NCBI GenBank assembly: GCA_013152105.1 | Contig: JAADHA010000605.1 | Span: 1-11,370 of the forward strand | Length of the DNA: 11,370 bases | Direction: 5' to 3' | Origin: Oligoflexia bacterium | GTDB taxonomy: Bacteria > Myxococcota_A > UBA796 > UBA2385 | Shown: in pieces, positions 1-5,348 of the stretch | Layout: each line of letters begins with the position of its first letter | Position numbering within the stretch: the stretch's first letter is position 1 | Made by a program: the position numbers and the translations under genes | The notes under the pieces: generated by a model | Databases searched by the model: none | What the model was told of the DNA's origin: nothing | What the model saw: the letters and a program-made list of their open reading frames with translations, nothing else

Positions 1-923
1 TCAGAGCCCATGCTGGCCAGGACCTTTTCCGCGAGGATGTGCTTCTGCGCGAAATTCACGTCTTCGACCGCCGTGGCGATCTTGAGATCCAGCCCCTGCT
101 GCTTGGCCATCTGGATCAGCGCCCGCACATCCTTGGGAAAACAGGAGCCCCCGTAGCCGATGCCGGCAAACAGGAAGCGCGGCCCGATTCGGGTGTCGCT
201 TCCAGCACCGCGCCGCACCATCTCGACGTCCGCCCCCACTCGTTCACACAGCCGGGCCAGCTCGTTCATAAAGGAGATCTTCGTCGCGAGCATGGCGTTG
301 CTGGCGTACTTGGTGATCTCAGCGCTGCGGTTGTCCATGAACAGGATGGGGCGACCCGTCCGCATCAGGCTGGCGTAGAGCTTGCCGATGACGTCTCTGG
401 CCCAGTCCGTCGCGCACCCCACGACGATGCGGTCAGGGTGGGTGAAGTCGTCGACGGCGGCGCCTTCCTTGAGGAATTCGGGGTTGCTGACGACATCGAA
501 GTCATGCTGGGCGTAGCGCCCCACGATGGCACGCACACGGTCCGCGGTTCCGACGGGCACCGTCGACTTGATGATCACCAGCGTGCGGCGTGCCAGGTTG
601 CGTCCGATCAGCTCGGCGACGGCTTCCACCCCCGAGAGGTCGGGCTGGCCGTTGTCCTTGCCCGGGGTTCCGACAGCGATATACGCCACGTCGCAGGCCG
701 CTACTGCTGCCGCGCCGTCCATGCTGAAGTGCAGGCGGTCTTCGCGGACATTGCGCCTGAGGATCGGACCGAGGCCCGGTTCATAGATGGGCAGCTCGCC
801 AGCGAGCAGCGACGCGATCTTGTCGGGGTTGTTGTCGACGCAGGTCGTGTCAAAGCCGAGGTCGGACATACAAGTCCCAACGACCAGCCCGACGTAGCCG
901 GTACCAACCACGCAGATTTTCAT
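1..923 (-). CDS. ugd: UDP-glucose 6-dehydrogenase, partial (C-terminus outside window)
   Basis: NAD-dependent cytosolic enzyme that oxidises UDP-glucose in two steps to UDP-glucuronate, a precursor for capsule, exopolysaccharide and LPS sugars. About 307 residues are visible. The N-terminus carries the Rossmann loop GTGYVG at residues 8-13 (MKICVVGTGYVGLVVGTC), then the VGTPGK segment, STVPVGT, SNPEFLKEGAAVDDF and the catalytic-cysteine motif GYGGSCFPKD with Cys261, the position expected in this family. The frame runs open off the left edge, so the UDP-binding C-terminal domain is only begun. The ATG is supported by GGAG at 929-932 with a 5-nt spacer. The sequence cannot separate UDP-glucose from a close relative (UDP-ManNAc or GDP-mannose dehydrogenase) with certainty, but the NPEFLKEG and GYGGSCFPKD motifs favour Ugd. 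Divergent from rpsT. The repeat array just upstream of the start is unusual. Confidence 0.93.
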   Translation of the reverse strand, partial: MKICVVGTGYVGLVVGTCMSDLGFDTTCVDNNPDKIASLLAGELPIYEPGLGPILRRNVREDRLHFSMDGAAAVAACDVAYIAVGTPGKDNGQPDLSGVEAVAELIGRNLARRTLVIIKSTVPVGTADRVRAIVGRYAQHDFDVVSNPEFLKEGAAVDDFTHPDRIVVGCATDWARDVIGKLYASLMRTGRPILFMDNRSAEITKYASNAMLATKISFMNELARLCERVGADVEMVRRGAGSDTRIGPRFLFAGIGYGGSCFPKDVRALIQMAKQQGLDLKIATAVEDVNFAQKHILAEKVLASMGS

Positions 924-930
924 GCTCGCT

Positions 931-975
931 CCGTTCCGTTCCGGGCCGTGCCATGCCGTGCCGTGCCATGCCGGG
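931..975. repeat. Degenerate pentanucleotide tandem array upstream of ugd
   Basis: Nine uninterrupted 5-bp units, all beginning CC on the plus strand: CCGTT twice, CCGTG three times, CCATG twice and CCGGG twice. The array ends one base before the GGAG ribosome binding site of ugd is complete, so it forms the distal part of the ugd leader or promoter. It contains two out-of-frame upstream ATGs on the minus strand, at 969 and 954. A change of one unit would alter spacing by 5 bp and shift the frame of these ATGs relative to ugd. Confidence 0.8.
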
Positions 976-1020
976 AGAGCGGTGACTAAGTCTCTGTCGT
1001 ACCGGCGTCAACGCACGGCC

Positions 1021-1050
1021 TTGACAGCACCACCGCCACGGCGATATCAG
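1021..1050 (+). promoter_or_regulatory. Sigma70-like promoter for rpsT
   Basis: A perfect -35 box TTGACA (1021-1026) is followed after 18 bp by TATCAG (1045-1050), a 4/6 match to the -10 consensus. Transcription would start near 1057 and give a leader of about 65 nt before the rpsT GTG. It is a prediction by eye, but the perfect -35 in GC-rich DNA and its placement support it. Confidence 0.55.
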
Positions 1051-1082
1051 CCGCATTGCCGCGGGGACTGGCCCGCACCCCA

Positions 1083-1110
1083 ATCCAAGACACTGCTCAT
1101 CCAAGACACT
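1083..1110 (+). repeat. 12-bp direct repeat in the rpsT leader
   Basis: ATCCAAGACACT occurs at 1083-1094 and again, identical, at 1099-1110, separated by 4 bp (period 16). The second copy ends 3 nt before the GGAGA ribosome binding site of rpsT (1114-1118), so the repeat lies in the predicted 5' untranslated region. Function unknown. Confidence 0.85.
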
Positions 1111-1123
1111 TGCGGAGATCGAC

Positions 1124-1393
1124 GTGGCTGACCACAAGGATGCGCTCAAGCGCAACCGACAGAACGAAAAAAAGCGGCTGCGCAACCGCCACTACCGGAC
1201 GATCATGCGCAACCGGATCAAGGCGCTGCGCCTGGCAATCGCCAACGGCGACCAGGCGGCCGCTGAGTCCCAGCTCCCGCAGGCCATCAGCATGATCCAC
1301 CGGGTCAGCCAGAAGGGCATCATCCACCGCCGGCAGGCTGCACGGCGTGTCAGCCGGCTGGCCAACGCCGTCAACGGTCTGGCGACTAAGTAG
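1124..1393 (+). CDS. rpsT: 30S ribosomal protein S20
   Basis: Primary 16S rRNA-binding protein of the small subunit. The 89-residue product has the standard length and layout: a very basic N-terminal helix (MADHKDALKRNRQNEKKRLRN), the RTIMRNRIKAL segment, and a C-terminal IHRRQAARRVSRLA helix, which together form the S20 three-helix bundle. The GTG start is fixed by GGAGA at 1114-1118 with a 5-nt spacer and by alignment to the usual S20 N-terminus. It stands alone downstream of its own predicted promoter. Its last 8 bp overlap the 3' end of convergent holA. S20 synthesis is known in E. coli to be translationally autoregulated; whether the leader repeat here takes part in that is open. Confidence 0.97.
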   Translation: MADHKDALKRNRQNEKKRLRNRHYRTIMRNRIKALRLAIANGDQAAAESQLPQAISMIHRVSQKGIIHRRQAARRVSRLANAVNGLATK

Positions 1394-2402
1394 AAAGCTG
1401 CATTATCAATCGCTCGAAGACCCGCCTGTCCCCTGCCCTCGACCGGTTGAGCTGGCGATTGGCACGGGCCAAGGTAGCCAGCACCGCCGCTGGTGAGAGC
1501 GGCTTGGCCCGCAGGGAACGCTCTGCTTCCCGTTGGTCGCTCCAGCGCATCCGAAGACCAGCCTGCTTGGGCGAGATACCCCGCGACAGGCAGTCTTGAA
1601 GGGACAGGAGCTGGCGGAATTGCCAGGTCACCATGGCCAACATCCGGTGGGTCGCCCAGCCTTCCTCCAGCAGCCGGTGGGACTGCGCCAGCGCCTTGTC
1701 CACGTCACGGCGCAACAGGGCCGCGGTTAAACTCCAGATCTCGGCTTCGCCGACCACGCTGGCCGTCTGCTCGACCACCGCTGACGAGATCGACCCGGAT
1801 CCGCCAACAAAGGCGATGGCCTTCTCCAGCTCAGTGCTCAGCCTGGCCAGGTCCTTGCCGGCCAGCTCTACCAACAACTGTGCGGCGCGGCGGTCCAGCC
1901 GGCAACCAGCCCGCTCAGCGCGCTCGATCGCGAAGGCCACCGGGTCTTCGTCGCGAGCCGAGAAGCGCCGTACCAGGCCGATCTTCTTCACCCGATTCTG
2001 AAGCCGGATACCGCGATTGACCTTTTTTACCGGCTCGGGCAGCTTTGCCCCCGTCAGCACCAGCACCGTGCTGCTGACCGGCCGCTTTGCATAGTCCATC
2101 AGGGCATCGAGCAAGGCCACCGGTGCGCGCTCCACTTCGCGGACCACCACCACCCGGTGGCGCGACATCATCGGCACCGTCCGGACAAGGTCCATGATTC
2201 GGCCGAGCACATCGGGCTCGCCCGCCTGGAAGATGGCGAAGTTGAAGGCTCCCGCGCCATCGCCCAGGACGCGGCTGACCAGTTCGCGCTCGGCCTCGGC
2301 CACGCGGAGCTGTTCGTCCCCCAGGAAGATGGCGATGCTGGGGAAGGTGTCGGCTGGGGTCGCGGCGGTCAAGGGTGCTCGGTGGGTGCGAGGGAGAGCC
2401 AC
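1386..2402 (-). CDS. holA: DNA polymerase III subunit delta
   Basis: Delta subunit of the clamp loader; it opens the beta sliding clamp and loads it on primed DNA with the tau/gamma and delta' subunits. The 338-residue product matches the family length (about 340). Visible marks are the N-terminal AAA+-like domain opening with IAIFLGDEQLRV (residues 23-34), a VVVVREVER strand, the hallmark helix LSTELEKAIAFVG near residues 187-200, and the C-terminal collar domain with WSLTAALLRRDVDKAL and WQFRQLL. As usual for delta, no Walker A motif is seen. GTG at 2402 overlaps lptE by 34 bp. An in-frame TTG at 2372, overlapping the lptE stop as TTGA, is an alternative that keeps the conserved domain whole. 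Neither start has a strong ribosome binding site, so translational coupling to lptE is likely. Confidence 0.93.
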   Translation of the reverse strand: MALPRTHRAPLTAATPADTFPSIAIFLGDEQLRVAEAERELVSRVLGDGAGAFNFAIFQAGEPDVLGRIMDLVRTVPMMSRHRVVVVREVERAPVALLDALMDYAKRPVSSTVLVLTGAKLPEPVKKVNRGIRLQNRVKKIGLVRRFSARDEDPVAFAIERAERAGCRLDRRAAQLLVELAGKDLARLSTELEKAIAFVGGSGSISSAVVEQTASVVGEAEIWSLTAALLRRDVDKALAQSHRLLEEGWATHRMLAMVTWQFRQLLSLQDCLSRGISPKQAGLRMRWSDQREAERSLRAKPLSPAAVLATLARANRQLNRSRAGDRRVFERLIMQLST

Positions 2403-2866
2403 AGCGCGGCGTCGTCCGCCAACTGCCAGGCGAGGTCCGCGAAGGCTGCCGAGCGGGCTTGGGCGGAAGCCAGGCCGTGCTCGGTGTCGACGATGTAGCT
2501 TCGCTCAGCGCTGAGGACCACAGAGCGGGGCGCCACGCCGAGGAGCTGGATGGCCACCGAGAGGTGCGCCCGGTGTACCCGTCGGTTCGAGGACGCGGCG
2601 ACTGCCGAGCTGCTGGCGTCAAGCACGCGCAACTCCAGAGCGGTCTGTCCTCCGCCCAGACCACGCCGCGCCAAGGCCGCGGTCAGCGCGCTGCGCAGGT
2701 CATCACCAAGCCCCGCTTCTACCGCAGCCACGTCGACCCGCGTGACCGTGACCCCGCCCGGCGGCAGCGCCAGCGGGGGCAAGCCCAGGTGACAGCCGAC
2801 CGCCGTGAGGCCCCACAGCAGGACCGCGAGAATGGGCAAGCAGCGATGAGGATGATCGACGAACAC
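2369..2866 (-). CDS. lptE: LPS assembly lipoprotein LptE-like
   Basis: Probable outer-membrane lipoprotein that plugs the LptD barrel and helps deliver lipopolysaccharide to the cell surface. A hydrophobic stretch (LPILAVLLWGLTAVGC) ends in an AVGC lipobox. The mature part has the LptE pattern: a beta/alpha unit VTVTRVDVAAVEAGLGDDL followed by helix RSALTAALARRGL, strands with LELRVLD and a small-residue loop, a strand VVLSAERSYIV, then a long C-terminal helix (ARSAAFADLAWQLADDAALWLSL). Position directly upstream of and overlapping holA reproduces the E. coli lptE-holA order, which strengthens the call. The start is uncertain: GTG 2866 or GTG 2875 give a sensible signal peptide, but neither has a clear ribosome binding site. 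An upstream start at 2959 would run into the divergent gene. The true start could differ by a few codons. Confidence 0.75.
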   Translation of the reverse strand: MFVDHPHRCLPILAVLLWGLTAVGCHLGLPPLALPPGGVTVTRVDVAAVEAGLGDDLRSALTAALARRGLGGGQTALELRVLDASSSAVAASSNRRVHRAHLSVAIQLLGVAPRSVVLSAERSYIVDTEHGLASAQARSAAFADLAWQLADDAALWLSLAPTEHP

Positions 2867-2878
2867 AGCGCACACATA

Positions 2879-2907
2879 TTGACAGCGTGCGGCACCGTCG
2901 AGACAAT
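2879..2907 (+). promoter_or_regulatory. Sigma70-like promoter for the barrel-protein gene
   Basis: TTGACA (2879-2884), 17-bp spacer, GACAAT (2902-2907, 4/6 match). Initiation would fall near 2914, leaving a short leader with GGAG at 2923-2926 and the ATG at 2932. If real, it rules out the in-frame GTG at 2887 as the start because that codon lies between the two boxes. It also overlaps the region just upstream of divergent lptE. Confidence 0.55.
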
Positions 2908-2931
2908 GCCGCCTCACACCCCGGAGCCGCG

Positions 2932-3759
2932 ATGCTGTTCGCCGCACCCATCGTCGCAATCGCAGTCGCCGGCACAGTCACCGCCGCCGCCTCTCCCGCG
3001 GCGCTCGCTGTGCCACCGCTGTCCAACATCGACAACCTCCAGGATCCCGTCCCCGCGGGCGACGAGGTCGACCAGGACCAGGACCAGAGCCCCCAGAACG
3101 GGCGGCCCTATCTCATGCAGATCAACGCTCGGGTTCGCTATCTCTCGGTCCCTGACTCGGTGATCAGCCCGTGGTTCTTCAACTCCAATGACCCCGGTGC
3201 CAACCCCTATGACCGCCCCAAGGTGCGGGCCCTGGCGATCGGCGGCGAGTACGTCTTCGACCTGGAGCCCGGCAACTACGTCATCTATGCCGAGTACATC
3301 AAGTCGACCATGGGCGAGGGCTACTGGGACGATGTCGAGGAACCCGCCAACCACGACGACGGGGACTGGGTTCGCCCCGACGGCCTGGGTGGGGTCACCT
3401 TCGGCGCCACCTACCTTCACGAGGTCGATGCCATTCCCATCGGCCCGGGCAGGGGCAGCGTCGGGCTCAGCTTCTTGTTCGGCGCCGGCCTGGGGGTGGT
3501 CGTCGTCACGGGCGGACTGGAGCAGTGGTTGCCTGGCAGCAGCCAGAGTGTCCTCAGCGACTGCAAGCCCAGCTCCCCCGCCTATGACCGCGTAGATGTC
3601 TGCGCTTCGGACGGCTACAAGCGCATCCCCAAGGTTCTGCCGATGGTGGACCTCTCGGCCGGCGTGCGGGTGAATTTCGCCAATCACTTCCACATCCGCA
3701 TCGAGGGGGGCCTGCACGATGTGCTGTCGCTGGGAACTTCGATGGGCGTGATCTTCTGA
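2932..3759 (+). CDS. Putative outer-membrane beta-barrel protein
   Basis: A 275-residue exported protein of unrecognised family. A hydrophobic leader (residues 1-26, ending near ALA) is followed by an acidic, Gln/Asp-rich linker (DEVDQDQDQ, 44-52). Then come alternating short amphipathic strands rich in aromatic and Gly residues, with a YWDD turn at 131-134, FGATYLHEV near 157-165, FLFGAGLGVVVVTGG at 181-195, and Cys211/Cys224, which could form a loop disulfide. It ends LGTSMGVIF; a terminal Phe is the usual BAM recognition signal for outer-membrane barrels. ATG 2932 is chosen for its GGAG with 5-nt spacer and upstream promoter. The resulting signal peptide has no Lys/Arg, which is odd; the in-frame GTG at 2887 would add an Arg-rich n-region but has no ribosome binding site. 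Divergent from lptE. Pore, adhesin or structural role cannot be told. Confidence 0.7.
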   Translation: MLFAAPIVAIAVAGTVTAAASPAALAVPPLSNIDNLQDPVPAGDEVDQDQDQSPQNGRPYLMQINARVRYLSVPDSVISPWFFNSNDPGANPYDRPKVRALAIGGEYVFDLEPGNYVIYAEYIKSTMGEGYWDDVEEPANHDDGDWVRPDGLGGVTFGATYLHEVDAIPIGPGRGSVGLSFLFGAGLGVVVVTGGLEQWLPGSSQSVLSDCKPSSPAYDRVDVCASDGYKRIPKVLPMVDLSAGVRVNFANHFHIRIEGGLHDVLSLGTSMGVIF

Positions 3760-3781
3760 GCGAAGTCATGCGGCATCTTCA

Positions 3782-3813
3782 CGGCCTTGCAGTGGCACGA
3801 AGGGCCAAGGCCG
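3782..3813. other. Inverted repeat between the barrel gene and rpsU
   Basis: CGGCCTTG (3782-3789) is perfectly complementary to CAAGGCCG (3806-3813) across a 16-nt loop. No T-run follows on either strand, so it is not a typical intrinsic terminator. It might be an RNA hairpin in the rpsU leader, an operator, or chance. Confidence 0.4.
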
Positions 3814-3861
3814 GATAGCTGCGCCCGGTCTGACCCTCTAACTTCGACATCGAGGTCCATC

Positions 3862-4071
3862 TTGATCCTGGTCACCGTCCGTGAGAACGAGCCCTTTGAG
3901 AAGGCCCTCCGCCGCTTCCGCCGCAAGGTCGAACGCGAAGGCATCCGCAAGGACATCAAGAAGAACAGCTTCTACCTGAAGCCCGGCGAAAAGCGTCGTC
4001 TCAAGCAGCGCCTCGCCGAGAAGCGTCGTCGCAAGGCCCTGCGTCGCGCCATCAAAAAGGCCGTGAACTGA
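3862..4071 (+). CDS. rpsU: 30S ribosomal protein S21
   Basis: Small, highly basic protein of the 30S platform involved in initiation. The 69-residue product contains the family signature VRENEPFEKALRRFRRKVER, then KDIKKNSFYLKPGEKRRLK, and a basic tail (RRRKALRRAIKKAVN); length and order are normal. The TTG start at 3862 is preferred over the longer frame beginning at 3787 because GAGGT at 3852-3856 sits 5 nt upstream and because S21 proteins begin a few residues before VREN. The upstream residues of the longer frame have no S21 character. It is transcribed alone or from upstream and is followed by a strong terminator. Confidence 0.95.
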   Translation: MILVTVRENEPFEKALRRFRRKVEREGIRKDIKKNSFYLKPGEKRRLKQRLAEKRRRKALRRAIKKAVN

Positions 4072-4116
4072 TCGACCTTGGGGGCGCACCTGCTGCCTCC
4101 CTTCGATGTTGGCCCC

Positions 4117-4138
4117 GCCCCGCTCAGGCGGGGCTTTT
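4117..4138 (+). terminator. Intrinsic terminator after rpsU
   Basis: A perfect 7-bp GC stem (GCCCCGC 4117-4123 with GCGGGGC 4128-4134) closes a TCAG tetraloop and is followed by TTTT (4135-4138). It lies 45 bp after the rpsU stop. The minus-strand flank is not T-rich, so it should act mainly on plus-strand transcripts. Confidence 0.85.
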
Positions 4139-4172
4139 GCGTCTTGTTGCCCGGGCCTGGCCGCGCCGCTCG

Positions 4173-5135
4173 CTACCAGCGCGACGGCTGAGGAAAGCCA
4201 GCACTCAACAGCTCTCTCGCTCGTCTGCGGGCACCGGCGTCCTCCAGGGCGCCCAGACCCTGGGTCGAAGCCCGTGCGTCTGCGACGGCCGTCAAGGTGC
4301 GCCGCCAGGCGGTGGCGTCGCCGGCGGGCCCATAGACCAGCTCGGCCATCGCGACCGCCGCGATCAGACGATCACTCGCCTGCTGACGAGCCAGATTCAG
4401 GGCCGCGCCGGCCGCGTCCGCGTCACGCCCCAGGACAGCGGGACGAATGCCCAGGCTCAGGCCCAGCGCCAGATGGGACAGGCCTCGGTCCAGGTCGGGC
4501 GCGAGCTCGACCGCGCGCTGCCCCAGCGTCTCGACCGAATCCAGGTCAAGGGCAGCCCCCACGACACCGCGCTGGTAGAGCCACTCCGACCACGCGATCG
4601 CGCCCCAAGCCAGACACCTGGCGTCTTCGGGCGGCACGATGGCGACGACCCAGCGCGTGATCCTGCCCCCCGTCTGGGCCAAGCGACCGGCGACACCGGG
4701 TCGCTGAGCCAGACACTGCAGGGCCCAGGATCGTGACGTATACAAGTCGTCTCGATTCGGCTCAGACGCGACAAGCGCTCGGGTGTACAGCGCTCGGGCG
4801 ATGCCCGCGGACACCCTGGAATCCGCCTGGTGGGCGTCATGAAGCACCAGCAGGCACAGCAGATGCGCGTCGAGGGCTCTCAACGCGGCGGTCAGGGCAT
4901 CGTCTGGTGTGCCTGCCGGAGCGGCGCTGCTGCCCAGCCCTTTCCAAGGTCCGGCCACAATGGCATCACAGCGGGCAAGCGCCCCGACGACCGGGTCCCG
5001 ATCTGCGCGCCGTACCCCCAACCGGCACGCACCGATGGTCGACAGCCCAATGGCCACCACGATGCCCAGCAACAGGCGAAGAACTGCGGACTGTGACGGA
5101 CTCTCGTGATATTGCGGGAAACATCGGACGCACAT
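4173..5135 (-). CDS. TatT-like (TRAP-associated T component) helical-repeat lipoprotein
   Basis: A 320-residue exported protein. A hydrophobic segment (LRLLLGIVVAIGLSTIGAC, residues 19-37) ends in an IGAC lipobox, so Cys37 may be lipidated. The rest is predicted helical with TPR-like spacing: YTRALVASEPNRDDLYTSRSWALQCL, a LAWGAIAWSEWL helix, RAVELAPDLDRGLSHLALGLSLG, a VLGRDADAAGAALNLARQ segment, and a C-terminal RRRARELLSAGF. The G-x-x-H, LGxD-x-x-A and C-terminal A-x-x-LL pattern recalls the TatT family (Treponema TatT/Tp0956, a periplasmic partner of a TRAP transporter). No TRAP genes are visible, so a transport role is unproven. ATG 5135 is chosen because any longer frame would read through the tRNA-Leu gene in antisense; the ribosome binding site is weak. 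The similarity is read by eye and could be to another repeat lipoprotein family. Confidence 0.6.
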   Translation of the reverse strand: MCVRCFPQYHESPSQSAVLRLLLGIVVAIGLSTIGACRLGVRRADRDPVVGALARCDAIVAGPWKGLGSSAAPAGTPDDALTAALRALDAHLLCLLVLHDAHQADSRVSAGIARALYTRALVASEPNRDDLYTSRSWALQCLAQRPGVAGRLAQTGGRITRWVVAIVPPEDARCLAWGAIAWSEWLYQRGVVGAALDLDSVETLGQRAVELAPDLDRGLSHLALGLSLGIRPAVLGRDADAAGAALNLARQQASDRLIAAVAMAELVYGPAGDATAWRRTLTAVADARASTQGLGALEDAGARRRARELLSAGFPQPSRW

Positions 5136-5143
5136 CAGTCTCA

Positions 5144-5227
5144 GCCCGGGTGGTGGAACGGTAGACACAGGGGCCTTAAAAGCCCCTTCCCGTGATGGGA
5201 GTGCCGGTTCGAGTCCGGCCCCGGGCA
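5144..5227 (+). tRNA. tRNA-Leu (anticodon UAA)
   Basis: An 84-nt class II tRNA. Acceptor GCCCGGG (5144-5150) pairs with CCCGGGC (5220-5226), with discriminator A5227. The D-arm contains the leucine-type GGTAGACAC. Anticodon stem GGGGC/GCCCC closes the loop CTTAAAA, anticodon TAA, reading UUA/UUG. A long variable arm (CCC GTGAT GGG) and T-arm GCCGG TTCGAGT CCGGC follow. No CCA is encoded, so the end must be added by tRNA nucleotidyltransferase. UUA should be a rare codon in such GC-rich DNA. Confidence 0.95.
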
Positions 5228-5348
5228 TCCTCACCTGGCCTAGGCCCACGCGCTAATCACTCACTTTGACATCGGCACAGGTGACGAGAGCGCCCGTCCA
5301 CTGGTACGCTGCGCCTCTACCCATCACTCTACCTCTCCCGCGGGCTCC

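Noticed and set aside
39..989. 316-aa plus-strand open frame
   Set aside because: Antisense shadow of ugd, whose own frame has intact GTGYVG and GYGGSCFPKD motifs; long antisense frames are expected in GC-rich DNA.
983..1011. Possible ugd promoter on the minus strand (TTGACG at 1011-1006)
   Set aside because: At 17-bp spacing the -10 position reads TAGTCA, only a 2/6 match.
3787..3861. N-terminal extension of rpsU from TTG 3787
   Set aside because: No S21 homology in the extra residues, and TTG 3862 has a GAGGT ribosome binding site at proper spacing.
5085..5113. Candidate tRNA-Leu promoter with GATATT at 5108-5113
   Set aside because: The -10 matches 4/6, but no acceptable -35 lies 16-18 bp upstream; too weak to list.
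5136..5249. N-terminal extension of the TatT-like frame (GAGLEPALPSREGAFKAP...)
   Set aside because: This is the tRNA-Leu gene translated on its antisense strand, a common source of false protein starts.
5266..5310. Possible Hsp70 promoter with TTGACA at 5266-5271
   Set aside because: No -10-like hexamer at 16-18 bp; the nearest candidate TACGCT is 33 bp away, and a sigma54-type GG-N10-GC pattern also fails.
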